In this document: piece after piece, positions 28,115 to 36,813 of the stretch
Layout of the letters: each line of letters opens with the position of its first letter
How positions within the stretch are numbered: the stretch's first letter is position 1
Assembly: GCA_963811685.1 (NCBI GenBank)
Contig: CAWESK010000006.1
Span: forward strand, 232,413-296,412
Direction: 5' to 3'
Length of the DNA stretch: 64,000 nucleotides
Source: CAIWHR01 sp963811685
GTDB taxonomy: Bacteria > Pseudomonadota > Gammaproteobacteria > Burkholderiales > Casimicrobiaceae
Translations under genes and position numbers: made by a program
Notes under the pieces: generated by a model
The model's input: only the letters and a program-made list of their open reading frames with translations
Told to the model about the DNA's origin: nothing
Database searches by the model: none

Positions 28115-28564
28115 ATGCCAAAGTTCAGCAAGGACCCGGACGCTGTCGCCAAGCTCTCCCCCGAGCAGTATCGCGTGACGCAGCAAAGCGGCACCGAGCT
28201 GCCGGGGACCGGGGAGCATTTGCATAACAAGGAGCCCGGTATCTATGTCGATATCGTGTCGGGCGAGCCGTTGTTCGCTTCGGCCGACAAATTCGATTCG
28301 GGTTGCGGCTGGCCGAGCTTCACCAAACCCATCGAGCCCGCGAATGTCAACGAGCTTCGGGACACCTCGCACGGCATGGTCCGAACCGAGGTGCGCTCGT
28401 CGCATGGCGACAGCCACCTGGGACACGTGTTCCCCGATGGGCCGAAGGATCGCGGCGGACTGCGCTATTGCATCAACTCGGCCTCGCTGCGGTTCATCCA
28501 CCGCGACGACATGGAGGCCGAAGGCTACGGGGATTACTTGAATCAGGTGGAGGAGATCCGATGA
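28115..28564 (+). CDS. msrB: peptide-methionine (R)-S-oxide reductase MsrB, zinc-less form
   Basis: A 149-residue reductase of methionine-R-sulfoxide. The resolving/substrate region KFDSGCGWPSF and catalytic Cys119 in GLRYCINSASLRF are present. The two CxxC zinc pairs of the zinc form are missing: GIYVDIVSGEPLF and RSSHGDSHLGHVF carry Asp/Ser in those places. It starts at 28115 (MPKFSKDPDAV) and overlaps msrA by ATGA, giving a coupled repair pair for both diastereomers. No signal peptide, so cytoplasmic. Confidence 0.92.
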   Translation: MPKFSKDPDAVAKLSPEQYRVTQQSGTELPGTGEHLHNKEPGIYVDIVSGEPLFASADKFDSGCGWPSFTKPIEPANVNELRDTSHGMVRTEVRSSHGDSHLGHVFPDGPKDRGGLRYCINSASLRFIHRDDMEAEGYGDYLNQVEEIR

Positions 28565-29082
28565 CTGAAGAACGCGCCGTTCTCGCCGGCGGGTGTTTCT
28601 GGGGTGTGCAGGATTTGATTCGCCGTCGCGACGGGGTCGTGTCCACGCGGGTCGGCTATACCGGCGGCAGAAATTCCCACGCCACCTATCGCAATCATCC
28701 CGGACACGCAGAAGCGGTCGAGATCATCTTCGATCCTGCCCGCATCAGCTATCGGCAGATTCTCGAGTTCTTCTTCCAGATTCACGACCCCACCACACGC
28801 GATCGCCAGGGCAATGACGTCGGGACGAGCTACCGATCGGCAATCTTCTACGTCAGCGACGAGCAGAAACGCGTCGCCGAGGACACGATCGCCGATGTCG
28901 AGGCTTCAGGCCTGTGGCCGGGCAAGGTAGTGACCGAACTCGTTCCGGTCGGCGACTTCTGGGAGGCCGAACCGGAGCACCAGGATTACCTCGTGCGACA
29001 TCCTGCCGGCTATACGTGCCATTTCGTCCGCCCCAACTGGAGGCTTCCTGTTCGCGCCGGCAAGGTTGCAGAGAAGACCTGA
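28561..29082 (+). CDS. msrA: peptide-methionine (S)-S-oxide reductase MsrA
   Basis: A 173-residue reductase of methionine-S-sulfoxide. The catalytic motif GGCFWG (Cys12) is at the N-terminus, followed by RVGYTGGRNSHATYRNH, GHAEAVEIIFDP, FFQIHDPTTRDRQGND and FWEAEPEHQDYL. The C-terminal resolving cysteines common in longer forms are reduced to one (YTCHFVRP). It is coupled to msrB through ATGA and converges with the small lipoprotein gene. Confidence 0.93.
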   Translation: MTEERAVLAGGCFWGVQDLIRRRDGVVSTRVGYTGGRNSHATYRNHPGHAEAVEIIFDPARISYRQILEFFFQIHDPTTRDRQGNDVGTSYRSAIFYVSDEQKRVAEDTIADVEASGLWPGKVVTELVPVGDFWEAEPEHQDYLVRHPAGYTCHFVRPNWRLPVRAGKVAEKT

Positions 29083-29122
29083 TCGGCGCCGCGCTTGATC
29101 GCGTTGGGTTGCGTTGAGTGTG

Positions 29123-29512
29123 TCAGTGCCACGGGTTGGCGCGCAGCCACCCCAACGTATTGTTGGCGACCGTCACCCGCATGGCCTCGGGCATGAGTGC
29201 GGCAAGCATCTGCCCGTCTTTGGCCCGGTCGAACTTTGCCGCGGTGGCGCGCAATCCATCTGGATCGACGTCCAGCACGAACGCGAGCGGCTCTGCCGCC
29301 GCCGGGTATCGCACGTATACCGCACCGTAGCCGGTCTCCAACCGGACCATGGCGCCATTCCCCGGCGAAATCACCCGGGTGATGCCCACTGCTTGCAGCT
29401 GCTCCGCATAGGGCTGGACCATCTGCGCAAGCTCAGGCTGGTCGGCCGTAGGCAGCGGCGCCGTGGACGCACAGGCGCAAAGAAGGAGCAACGGAAGCCT
29501 CTTGACGAGCAT
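29123..29512 (-). CDS. small lipoprotein, function unknown
   Basis: A 129-residue protein starting at the ATG at 29512: MLVKRLPLLLLCACAS looks like a lipoprotein signal with Cys12 or Cys14. The mature part contains VQPYAEQLQAVGITRVISPGNGAMVRLETGYGAVYVRYP and ends in GWLRANPWH. The frame continues upstream to 29662 but without coding character. I do not recognise the family. It stands alone between msrA (convergent) and the ABC_sub_bind remnant. Confidence 0.6.
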   Translation of the reverse strand: MLVKRLPLLLLCACASTAPLPTADQPELAQMVQPYAEQLQAVGITRVISPGNGAMVRLETGYGAVYVRYPAAAEPLAFVLDVDPDGLRATAAKFDRAKDGQMLAALMPEAMRVTVANNTLGWLRANPWH

Positions 29513-29658
29513 GAGCAAGTGTAGGCGCTCTTCGGCGCTCTTGGTTCGTTGCTTCAACATGAACGGGAGTCCGTAAGTTACGTCGCATGACGACCCTGAA
29601 CCGCCGCTCGCGTCGCGGCGAGTTCCGCCAAAGCCGCTTGCGATCTGTGACGCTTCGG

Positions 29659-30214
29659 TCATTGGATCAACTCACCCGCGCGCAGCAACAGAGACTGCGG
29701 AATTGTCAGGCCGAGCGCGCGTGCCGTCTTAAGGTTCACGACCAACGCCACTCTACTAAACGACTCCACCGGCAGGTTCTGAGGGCTCGTCCCAGTGAGG
29801 ATCTGCTTCGCGTATTTTGCCGACAGGCGACCAACTTCAAAGTAGCCCACGCCGCAGCCAACTAGGGCTCCTTGTACAACGAGACTGGGCTCGTGGAACA
29901 TGGTCGGTAGCTTCTTGGCCGCCGCGGTGTCAATGATGAACTTGAGCCTGGCTTGCCGCCATCCCATCTGGAGCAAAGAAGTAGGCGTCCGCATCCTGCA
30001 TCGTCAGCGCATTGAGTACGTAGTCCTTGTCCTCTTCAAACCCCAACCTCTTCAGCCCGTCTTTGAAGCCGTCCACCATCGCGTAAAACGAACCTCCTTC
30101 GAGAACAACGCCAACACGATAGGCATTGGCTGGTTGTGCTTGGGCAAGCTGCTCGATCGCTGCGCTGCCGAGCAGTGTGATGAGCGTCCGCCGATCCATC
30201 ACCGAATCCCTCAT
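29659..30214 (-). pseudogene. ABC_sub_bind (TrpX-like) periplasmic protein remnant, internal deletion plus frameshift
   Basis: The N-terminal part (MRDSVMDRRTLITLLGSAAI; YRVGVVLEGGSFYAMVDGFKDGLKRLGFEE) joins directly to DADAYFFAPDGMAASQAQ, which in full-length relatives of about 320 residues lies some 130 residues further on. After that one extra base near 29940 shifts the frame, and the C-terminus follows (FIIDTAAAKKLPTMFHEPSL; GYFEVGRLSAKYAKQILTG; LNLP-type VVNLKTARALGLTIP). The deletion removes the hinge and much of the second lobe, so this is a genuine pseudogene even if the frameshift were an error. Confidence 0.75.
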
Positions 30215-30466
30215 GGAGATCAGAAAATGCTACCTCCCCTTGCCACGCTCAATCACTTCCCGTTCGAGACTGTTTGCTCCGACCGGTAGCTGCCGATGGC
30301 TGCTATGTAGTGCAATCCGCTACGGCGGCCTCTGGCCGAAGACATCCAGTGGCCAATGGCAACTAACGACCCAATGCGAACGTTGGCTGGCTACGCGGCC
30401 GACGCGCCTTTACTGATGGATCGCGAAGAGCCACGCGCCGATGACTGGACCTCTCGGCCCATTTCG

Positions 30467-31465
30467 CTACACCCGGAGCTGGAACCACGGGCTTAAATCC
30501 GTGCCAGGCGCCGGACCATATTCAGGCTGAAACAGGTACGCCCTGTGCGCGACCGGATCAACGCCGATGGTCTTCGCACCGAGCATGGTTGGGACCGTCG
30601 CGACGACCGTGTATTTGTCCGGCGAGTCCTGATGTACGACCGTCACGTTGCCCGGCGTTCCAGCGGGTATGTAGATTAGTCGCTCCAGCGGATCCCAGCC
30701 CAGAGCGTCGACCCGGTCGCCGTTCCTGATCGTAGCCGCGACCTTCCCGGAGCTCCCGTCCACCACCACCGAGGTCTTGCCACAGCCCACAAAGACCCGA
30801 TCCGAACTGCGATCGTAGGCGATTCCCGTCGGGCCTTCGCACGGCGCGACCGGCCACGACTTGATCGCCTTCCATGACCTCACGTCGACGATCTGGATGG
30901 TGTTCTTCTTCTCGTTGTTGACGTAGATCCACCCCTTTCCATTCGGCGCCGCGCCCTCCGGCGCGGTGTCCTCGAGTTCGGCAGTGCCGACGATGTCCCC
31001 GCTATATGGATCGATCGCGACGAGCGTTCCCACCGGGCGGCTGTGATTCGTCAGAATGACCTTGTCGTCATACTCATCAAACATGATGCCGTCGAGGCCG
31101 CCAGAAGGCACATTGATTTTCTTGATGACAGCCAGTGTCTTCAAGTCGAACATCGTTACGGTGGAGTCGCCGCCGTTGGTTGTGAAGCCGTGGTTCGACT
31201 TGGGGGCGATCGCAATGCCGTGCACATGAGGTGTGTCCATGACCTCGCCCAGCAACTTGCCGGTGAGACCATCGACAACCATCACCCGCGTCCCACGCGA
31301 AACGAAGACGCGGACGGTGCCGGCTTCGGGGGTCAGATAGTCCGTGCCGCCTTCGCCACCAATGTTCCACCTGTCGACCGCAAACTGCTGCGCTCTGCTG
31401 ACGGTTGTCGCGGCGACGCCGGCGGCAAGAACGACCGCGCCTGCAATTCGTGAAATTCTGGGCAC
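30467..31465 (-). CDS. secreted YVTN/YncE-type beta-propeller protein
   Basis: About 332 residues. A signal peptide (RIAGAVVLAAGVAATTVSRAQ) precedes repeated propeller blades such as VRVFVSRGTRVMVVDGLTGKLLGEV, STVTMFDLKTLAVIKKINV, GTLVAIDPYSGDIVGTAEL and NTIQIVDVRSWKAIKSW. I placed the start at the GTG at 31465 (VPRISRIAGAVV), which has GAGGA four bases upstream; an in-frame ATG at 31609 adds non-secretory sequence. Such propellers are often exported binding or redox-associated proteins. No partner gene is adjacent. Confidence 0.78.
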   Translation of the reverse strand: MPRISRIAGAVVLAAGVAATTVSRAQQFAVDRWNIGGEGGTDYLTPEAGTVRVFVSRGTRVMVVDGLTGKLLGEVMDTPHVHGIAIAPKSNHGFTTNGGDSTVTMFDLKTLAVIKKINVPSGGLDGIMFDEYDDKVILTNHSRPVGTLVAIDPYSGDIVGTAELEDTAPEGAAPNGKGWIYVNNEKKNTIQIVDVRSWKAIKSWPVAPCEGPTGIAYDRSSDRVFVGCGKTSVVVDGSSGKVAATIRNGDRVDALGWDPLERLIYIPAGTPGNVTVVHQDSPDKYTVVATVPTMLGAKTIGVDPVAHRAYLFQPEYGPAPGTDLSPWFQLRV

Positions 31466-31571
31466 ACCATCCTCTGTCGCGGAATTGTATTGATGCGATG
31501 AAGTGATCCAGTATAGCGTTTCAGGTATAGACGATCGCGGCCGGCATCGTTCGGCGTCGTTGGGTCGGGGC

Positions 31572-31600
31572 AAAAAAACGGCGCGTTCGGAGCGCACCGT
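31572..31600 (-). terminator. rho-independent terminator of the small WxxGxW-type gene
   Basis: On the minus strand ACGGTGCG-ctccgaa-CGCGCCGT forms an 8-bp stem with one G-T wobble, followed by seven T's. It lies 23 bp beyond the stop of the gene at 31623-31934. Confidence 0.7.
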
Positions 31601-31622
31601 AATGTTCAAGGTTCAAGCCGCG

Positions 31623-31934
31623 CTAGTCTCGGTCCCAGTGCCCCTCGTGGAAATGGTAGCGGCCGTTCTCTTCGCGCCACGCGGGTCCAATATAATGTTC
31701 CCCATGCCGCTCGCGTTCGTAGCCGCCCTTGTTCCAAACGTATCTGTGATCGTCAGCGTCATACCGGTAATATCCCGGGGTGACGACATAGCCTTCACGG
31801 GGCGCCAACTGCTCATACACCGGAGGCGGCGGCGCAACTTCGACGTCCACACTGAAATTTGCCGCGCGAACCGCAACCGGGCTGGCCAGCGAGCCCGCTA
31901 CAGCGACTGCCAACAGCGTTGTTCGAACATTCAT
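31623..31934 (-). CDS. small secreted Tyr/Trp-rich protein
   Basis: A 103-residue exported protein: a signal peptide (MNVRTTLLAVAVAGSLASPVAVRA), then proline and aromatic repeats (APPPPVYEQLAPREGYVVTPGYY, RYVWNKGGYERERHGEHYIGPAWREENGRYHFHEGHW). This resembles the YXWGXW/BcpO-related small proteins common in Burkholderiales. Role unknown, possibly envelope stress. A clear terminator follows. Confidence 0.7.
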   Translation of the reverse strand: MNVRTTLLAVAVAGSLASPVAVRAANFSVDVEVAPPPPVYEQLAPREGYVVTPGYYRYDADDHRYVWNKGGYERERHGEHYIGPAWREENGRYHFHEGHWDRD

Positions 31935-32321
31935 GGCAACTCCTCGACGTGACTGCGAGGCACCATGGTGCCGTGCCCGCCATCGCTTGCATGTCAGGGG
32001 GAGTTGAAAACCTTGTAGGCCAAGCAGAGCGGTTGTGCCCCGAACGCGCTGTCAGTCGCACGCTTGGCGGACAGGAAACGGGGCCTGCGGTGCAACCGAG
32101 ACCGCCATTCCGCGATCTCTTTCGCTCGCTGAGGAGGGTATGCGGTCGATAAGAACTTCGACCAGCAATGTGCGGTAACGTACCGAATCACCCGGCCCAT
32201 GGGTCTATCCTCCGACTTTGACTCCCAGGATGGCCCCCGCGGTCATCCTGCGCTCACGAAGCATGTCGCGCGCGCGCCAGACGTTCCGTCACCAAACGCA
32301 GCCAGGACGAAGCCGGCTTCA
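31935..32321. other. 387-bp divergent intergenic region
   Basis: No gene I can support; a 68-codon minus-strand frame (31994-32200) lacks family resemblance. A degenerate Crp-like site TGTGC-GGTAAC-GTACC occurs at 32169-32184 and is not counted among the good copies. Confidence 0.4.
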
Positions 32322-32834
32322 ATGCACAGGATCTTGATTACGATTCTCGCAGCTCTTCTCGGATTTGCAGAGGGGGCAAACGCGGCAGCGGCGGAGCTGT
32401 TTTCCAAGACGGGGCCGGTCATCGCAATCATGGCGAACGACCTTTTCCTGGGCGAGGCCGAAGGGCATCTCAGCGGGGCGGGAACAATCGCCATCCACTC
32501 ACAACGAAATCCGGATGTTGCCTGCGTGGGACGGTTCACGTCCAGCGCAGAACTTGGTGGTTCGGGAGAAATGCGATGCAGCAACGGCGCCACCGGGACC
32601 TATCACTTCAAGCGCCTGAGCCTGGAGAAAGGCTACGGCGTTGGCAGCTACGGCCGGCGCGGGATGAGCTTTACCTACGGGCTCACCGCCGACGAATCCG
32701 AGCCTTACCTGAAGCTGCCCGCCGGCAAGAAGCTCGAGCGCAAGGGAAATGCGCTGGCACTCGTCGATATCTCGCGGACGCCGGCTCGCATTCGCGCCGC
32801 AACCGGTGGTCGAAAGAACGAACCCAGCCGTTGA
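32322..32834 (+). CDS. secreted hypothetical protein
   Basis: A 170-residue protein with a signal peptide (MHRILITILAALLGFAEGANA) and a beta-rich mature part (VIAIMANDLFLGEAEGHLSGAGTIAIHSQRNP; GEMRCSNGATGTYHFKRLSL; SYGRRGMSFTYGLT). The alternating pattern suggests a small beta-barrel-like fold. I have seen similar uncharacterised exported proteins in Burkholderiales, but no function is attached. Start chosen at 32322 because the signal peptide begins there. Confidence 0.65.
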   Translation: MHRILITILAALLGFAEGANAAAAELFSKTGPVIAIMANDLFLGEAEGHLSGAGTIAIHSQRNPDVACVGRFTSSAELGGSGEMRCSNGATGTYHFKRLSLEKGYGVGSYGRRGMSFTYGLTADESEPYLKLPAGKKLERKGNALALVDISRTPARIRAATGGRKNEPSR

Positions 32835-33032
32835 TCATGGCGTGGGGGTCATTCCAGCCCTCGGGCCTCTTCATCACAGTTTCGTTCTGGGCATGGACTC
32901 CGGCGTCGCTGTCGAGCGCGGGTGACGCCTGACCCGGTGTGCGGGTTCGGGATGACGGAATCATATTCACTCGACTGCGTCGGCAGTCATCGAATCGTTG
33001 CGCGTCGCTCTCGTGTCCAGATAAGGAAAGTC

Positions 33033-33845
33033 ATGCAAATCCGCGTCGGTTGTGAATTGATCTACGAGTGTCCGCAGCCGACGCCCATGATCCTGATGCT
33101 GAACATTCACTTCTCGCGCGCATCCGATCTCGTCGTACCGGATCGCATGGTCACCGTGCCGTCGCTGCCGATCAGCGCGTATCGCGACTCCTTCGGCAAC
33201 TGGTGCAGCCGCATCGTCGCGCCGGCCGGGGAGACGCGGATCACCACCGATGCCCTGATCAACGACAGCGGGCTGCCGGATGTCGTCGCTGCAGGTGCAA
33301 GACAGACCCCGGTCGAGTCACTGCCGGAGGAGACGCTGATCTTTCTCCTTGGCAGCCGGTACTGCGAGACCGAGCGGCTGTCGACGATCGCCTGGCAGCT
33401 GTTCGGCAACGCCCCCACCGGCTGGGGCCGCGTGCAGGCCATTTGCGACTTCGTCCACAGTCATATCGAATTCGGGTACCACCACGCGCGGCAGACGAGG
33501 ACTGCCTGGGAAGCCTACGTGGACAAGACCGGTGTCTGCCGCGACTTCGCTCACCTTGCCGTCGCGTTCTGCCGATGCATGAACATCCCCGCACGTTACT
33601 GCACGGGCTACCTTGGCGACATGGGTACCCCACCGCCCTACGGGCCGATGGATTTCGCCGGTTGGTTCGAAGCCTGGCTCGACGGACGCTGGTACACCTT
33701 CGACCCGAGGAACAATGTGCCGCGCATCGGGCGCATCCTGATGGCGCGGGGGCGGGACGCTGCGGATGTGGCCATCAGCACGACGTTCGGACCCAACACC
33801 CTGAAGGGCTTCAAGGTGTGGGCGGACGAGGTGGTTGGCAAATAG
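33033..33845 (+). CDS. transglutaminase-like domain protein
   Basis: A 270-residue protein with an N-terminal beta-sandwich and a transglutaminase-like (cysteine protease fold) core. The catalytic Cys is in KTGVCRDFAHLAVAFCR. The strand after it, GPMDFAGWFEAWLDGRWYTFDPRNN, should hold the His and Asp: the Asp is there, but the usual His position (HAW in many homologs) reads AGW. Activity may therefore be reduced or use another residue. The ATG at 33033 follows AAGGAAAGTC. Members often act on peptides or the cell wall. Cytoplasmic, with no signal peptide. Confidence 0.8.
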   Translation: MQIRVGCELIYECPQPTPMILMLNIHFSRASDLVVPDRMVTVPSLPISAYRDSFGNWCSRIVAPAGETRITTDALINDSGLPDVVAAGARQTPVESLPEETLIFLLGSRYCETERLSTIAWQLFGNAPTGWGRVQAICDFVHSHIEFGYHHARQTRTAWEAYVDKTGVCRDFAHLAVAFCRCMNIPARYCTGYLGDMGTPPPYGPMDFAGWFEAWLDGRWYTFDPRNNVPRIGRILMARGRDAADVAISTTFGPNTLKGFKVWADEVVGK

Positions 33846-34060
33846 TCGCTCCATCCGAGGAGGGACTCCAGGCGGAGTCCGAGGGCGCAGCACTCTCGCC
33901 ATTCATCTTGCACCGTATCAGCGGAAAGCACTCCCGGCAGGCGGCCGGGCAGTGCATCGTTTCCCCATGCGTGCGCCACCGCGTGGACAACGAACGGGAC
34001 GCCCTTCGTTGGCGATATAATCTTCGACGATCATCCGGACAGCAAAGCCCATGTAAGGAG

Positions 34061-34831
34061 ATGCACGTGGAAGTCAACATGCCGACACCCCACAGCCCGA
34101 CGCAGAACCATCTTCTCGCCGCCCTGCCTGCTGCCGAGTTCGATCGCCTGTCTCCGCATCTGGAGCTGGTGCCGATGCCGCTCGGCGAAGCTCTTTACGA
34201 GTCGGGCGGCCAATTGAACCACGTCTACTTCCCAACGACTTCCATCGTGTCGCTGCTCTACGTCCTGGCGGACGGCGCATCGGCCGAAATCGCGGTGGTC
34301 GGCAATGAGGGAATACTCGGCATTTCGCTGTTCATGGGCGGCGAAACCACGCCCAGCCGGGCCGTCGTTCAGAGTGCAGGCTACGGCTATCGCCTGAAGG
34401 CGCAGCTGCTGAAGCACGAGTTCAACCGCGCCGGACCCGTGCTTCACCTGCTGTTGCGCTACACTCAAGCGCTGATCACACAGATGGCGCAGACCGCCGT
34501 GTGCAACCGGCACCATTCGGTCGAGCAGCAGCTGTGCCGCTGGCTGTTGCTGAGCCTCGACCGGCTCTCCTCCGATTCGTTGACGATGACGCAGGAACTG
34601 ATCGCGAACATGCTTGGCGTGCGCCGCGAAGGGGTTACCGAGGCCGCTGGGAATCTGCAGCGGGCCGGACTCATCCGCTACAGCCGCGGTCGCATCGAGG
34701 TGCTTGACCGGCCGGGCCTGGAAAAGGCGGTCTGCGAGTGTTACGCGGTCGTCAAGACGGAATTCGATCGCCTGCTGTCGGACATTCCCCGTGGGGATCC
34801 TTTCCACACGCTTGGTGAATCCAGCGCTTAG
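34061..34831 (+). CDS. Crp/Fnr-family regulator, paralog 1
   Basis: A 256-residue regulator: N-terminal cyclic-nucleotide-binding-like beta-barrel (LELVPMPLGEALYESGGQLNHVYFP; VGNEGILGISLFMGGETT) without an obvious cAMP-pocket Arg-Ser pair, long dimer helix, and C-terminal winged HTH (TMTQELIANMLGVRREGVTEAAGNLQRAGLI). AAGGAG abuts the ATG at 34061, so GTG 34067 (six bases spacing) is an equally good start. The HTH is nearly identical to that of paralog 2 at 37653, so both probably read the same DNA. A poor match to the shared operator lies at 33970-33985. Confidence 0.87.
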   Translation: MHVEVNMPTPHSPTQNHLLAALPAAEFDRLSPHLELVPMPLGEALYESGGQLNHVYFPTTSIVSLLYVLADGASAEIAVVGNEGILGISLFMGGETTPSRAVVQSAGYGYRLKAQLLKHEFNRAGPVLHLLLRYTQALITQMAQTAVCNRHHSVEQQLCRWLLLSLDRLSSDSLTMTQELIANMLGVRREGVTEAAGNLQRAGLIRYSRGRIEVLDRPGLEKAVCECYAVVKTEFDRLLSDIPRGDPFHTLGESSA

Positions 34832-34945
34832 AGCGATTCACCGCACGTCCGCGCGGAGCGTCGCCACCGCGCCGTTTCCTTTCGACCTCGGTGCCGCGCC
34901 GGCCTGACCGGCCGAACCTTCGGGCCGCCACCGCGTCTTTCCTTA

Positions 34946-34961
34946 TGTGCGCTGGGGCACA
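34946..34961. promoter_or_regulatory. Crp-like operator TGTGC-N6-GCACA
   Basis: TGTGC-GCTGGG-GCACA followed by GAC: perfect palindromic half-sites. Lies 143 bp upstream of the hybrid kinase at 35104. One of ten copies between 34.9 and 56.3 kb. Confidence 0.65.
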
Positions 34962-35103
34962 GACGCTCGTCTGAACGATCGATATTGTCTTTGCGCGCCC
35001 CGGGAGACGCGGGTTTCACTGCGCGAGGTCGCAGCCCGCTGGTGCCGCCCCGACAAGCGCAGCCCGTCTCCACAGCGCGTACTCCTTTTCACGGAATTCA
35101 GTC

Positions 35104-36813
35104 ATGTCAGAAACAGCGGATCCTCCCGTCCTTGCCGACGATGCCGGCAAGATGGATAGCAACGCCGACGCGCGCCGCCAGAATGCACTGCTCAAGGCGG
35201 GAGCGTTGCAGAACGCGATCCTGACCAGCGCCAATTTCTCGATCATTGCCACCGACGAGAAAGGCATCATCCAGTTATTCAACGTCGGTGCCGAGCGCAT
35301 GCTGGGCTACAGCGCCGCCGAAGTTGTCAACAAGATAAGTCCGAGCGATATTCACGACCCGCTGGAAGTGACCGCGCGCGCGCAGGCATTGAGCCTCGAG
35401 CTTGCAACTACCATTGCGCCGGGCTTCGAGGCGCTGGCTTTCAAAGCCTCACGTGGGATTGAAGACATCTATGAATTGACCTATATCTGCAAGGATGGCA
35501 GCCGCTTTCCGGCGATCGTGTCGATCACGGCGCTGCGAGACGACTATGGCGAGATCCTCGGATACCTGCTGATCGGCACCGACAATTCCGTGCGCAAGCG
35601 GGTCGAATCGGAACTGAACGAGGCGATGGCCGCTGCGGAAAAGGCCAACCGCGCGAAAACAGATTTTCTGTCCGGCATGAGCCATGAATTGCGCACGCCG
35701 CTCAACGCGATTCTCGGCTTTGCCCAGCTCTTGGAATCCGGCACTCCATCCCCGACGCCCTCCCAGAAGCGAAACATCGACCAGATTCTGAAGGCGGGCT
35801 GGTACCTGCTGGAGCTGATCAACGAAATCCTCGACTTGGCGCTGATCGAGTCGGGCAAGCTGACGCTGTCGCGGGAGCCGGTTTCTCTGGTCGAGGTCAT
35901 GCTCGAGTGCCGGGCGATGATCGAGCCGCAGGCGCACAAGCGCGGCATCGGCATGACATTTCCTCGATTCGAAGTTCCCTACTTTGTCAAAGCGGATCGG
36001 ACCCGGGTCAAACAGGTACTGATCAACCTTCTGTTCAACGCAATCAAGTACAACAAGCCGGGCGGCGCAGTGGTCGTGGAATGCACGCTGATCAACTGGG
36101 CTTCGATTCGAATCAGCGTGAAGGACACCGGCGCAGGACTGGCTCCCGAACAGCTCGCGCAGCTTTTCCAGCCATTCAACCGCCTCGGCAAGGAGGACGG
36201 CGCGGAGGAAGGCACGGGCATCGGCCTTGTGATGACGAAGCGGCTGGTCGAACTCATGGGAGGCACGATTGGCGCTGATAGCACCGTCGGGCTGGGAAGC
36301 GTGTTCTGGATCGAATTGAGCCTGACGACCGCACCGCAGCTTGCCGTTCGGGAGGCAGAGCGTGCAGCGCTGGCGGGGCCGCAGGCGGCGAACGGCACGC
36401 CGCGGCGCACTCTGCTTTATGTCGAAGACAACCCGGCCAACCTGGAACTCGTCGAGCAACTCATCGCCCGTCGCCCCGACCTGCGCATGCTGAGTGCAGC
36501 GGATGGGCATCTCGGCATCGAGTTTGCCCGCGCCTATCAGCCGGACGTTGTCCTGATGGACATCAACCTGCCCGGCATCAGCGGGATCGAAGCCCTGAAG
36601 ATCCTGCGCGCGGACCCGGCAACGGCGCATATTCCCATCATCGCACTCAGCGCGAATGCGGTGCCGCGTGACATCGCGAAAGGGCTCGAGGCCGGTTTCT
36701 TCAACTACCTCACCAAGCCCATCAAGGTCAACCAGTTCATGGAAGCGCTTGACGTGGCACTCGCATTCTCGCAAACGGCATCAGGACGAAGCGCCAAAGT
36801 GGAGCATGCATGA
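35104..36813 (+). CDS. cytoplasmic hybrid histidine kinase (PAS, kinase, receiver)
   Basis: A 569-residue soluble hybrid kinase. The PAS/PAC domain (about 35-170; ILTSANFSIIATDEKGIIQLF, FKASRGIEDIYELTYI) is closely related to the two PAS copies in the kinase at 44989. HisKA has the H-box SGMSHELRTPLNAILG, HATPase_c reads LINLLFNAIKYN, DTGAGL and GTGIGLVM, and the C-terminal receiver reads TLLYVEDNPANLELV, VLMDINLPGISG and YLTKPI. No membrane segment, so it senses an internal signal. It is first gene of an operon with a receiver-PAS protein (ATGA overlap) and Crp paralog 2, and a strong Crp-like operator precedes it. Confidence 0.9.
   Translation: MSETADPPVLADDAGKMDSNADARRQNALLKAGALQNAILTSANFSIIATDEKGIIQLFNVGAERMLGYSAAEVVNKISPSDIHDPLEVTARAQALSLELATTIAPGFEALAFKASRGIEDIYELTYICKDGSRFPAIVSITALRDDYGEILGYLLIGTDNSVRKRVESELNEAMAAAEKANRAKTDFLSGMSHELRTPLNAILGFAQLLESGTPSPTPSQKRNIDQILKAGWYLLELINEILDLALIESGKLTLSREPVSLVEVMLECRAMIEPQAHKRGIGMTFPRFEVPYFVKADRTRVKQVLINLLFNAIKYNKPGGAVVVECTLINWASIRISVKDTGAGLAPEQLAQLFQPFNRLGKEDGAEEGTGIGLVMTKRLVELMGGTIGADSTVGLGSVFWIELSLTTAPQLAVREAERAALAGPQAANGTPRRTLLYVEDNPANLELVEQLIARRPDLRMLSAADGHLGIEFARAYQPDVVLMDINLPGISGIEALKILRADPATAHIPIIALSANAVPRDIAKGLEAGFFNYLTKPIKVNQFMEALDVALAFSQTASGRSAKVEHA

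Noticed and set aside
33970..33985. Eleventh Crp-like operator before Crp paralog 1 (CGTGC-GCCACC-GCGTG-GAC)
   Set aside because: Spacing and the GAC flank fit, but the right half matches poorly, so it was left out of the list of good copies. It may still be functional.
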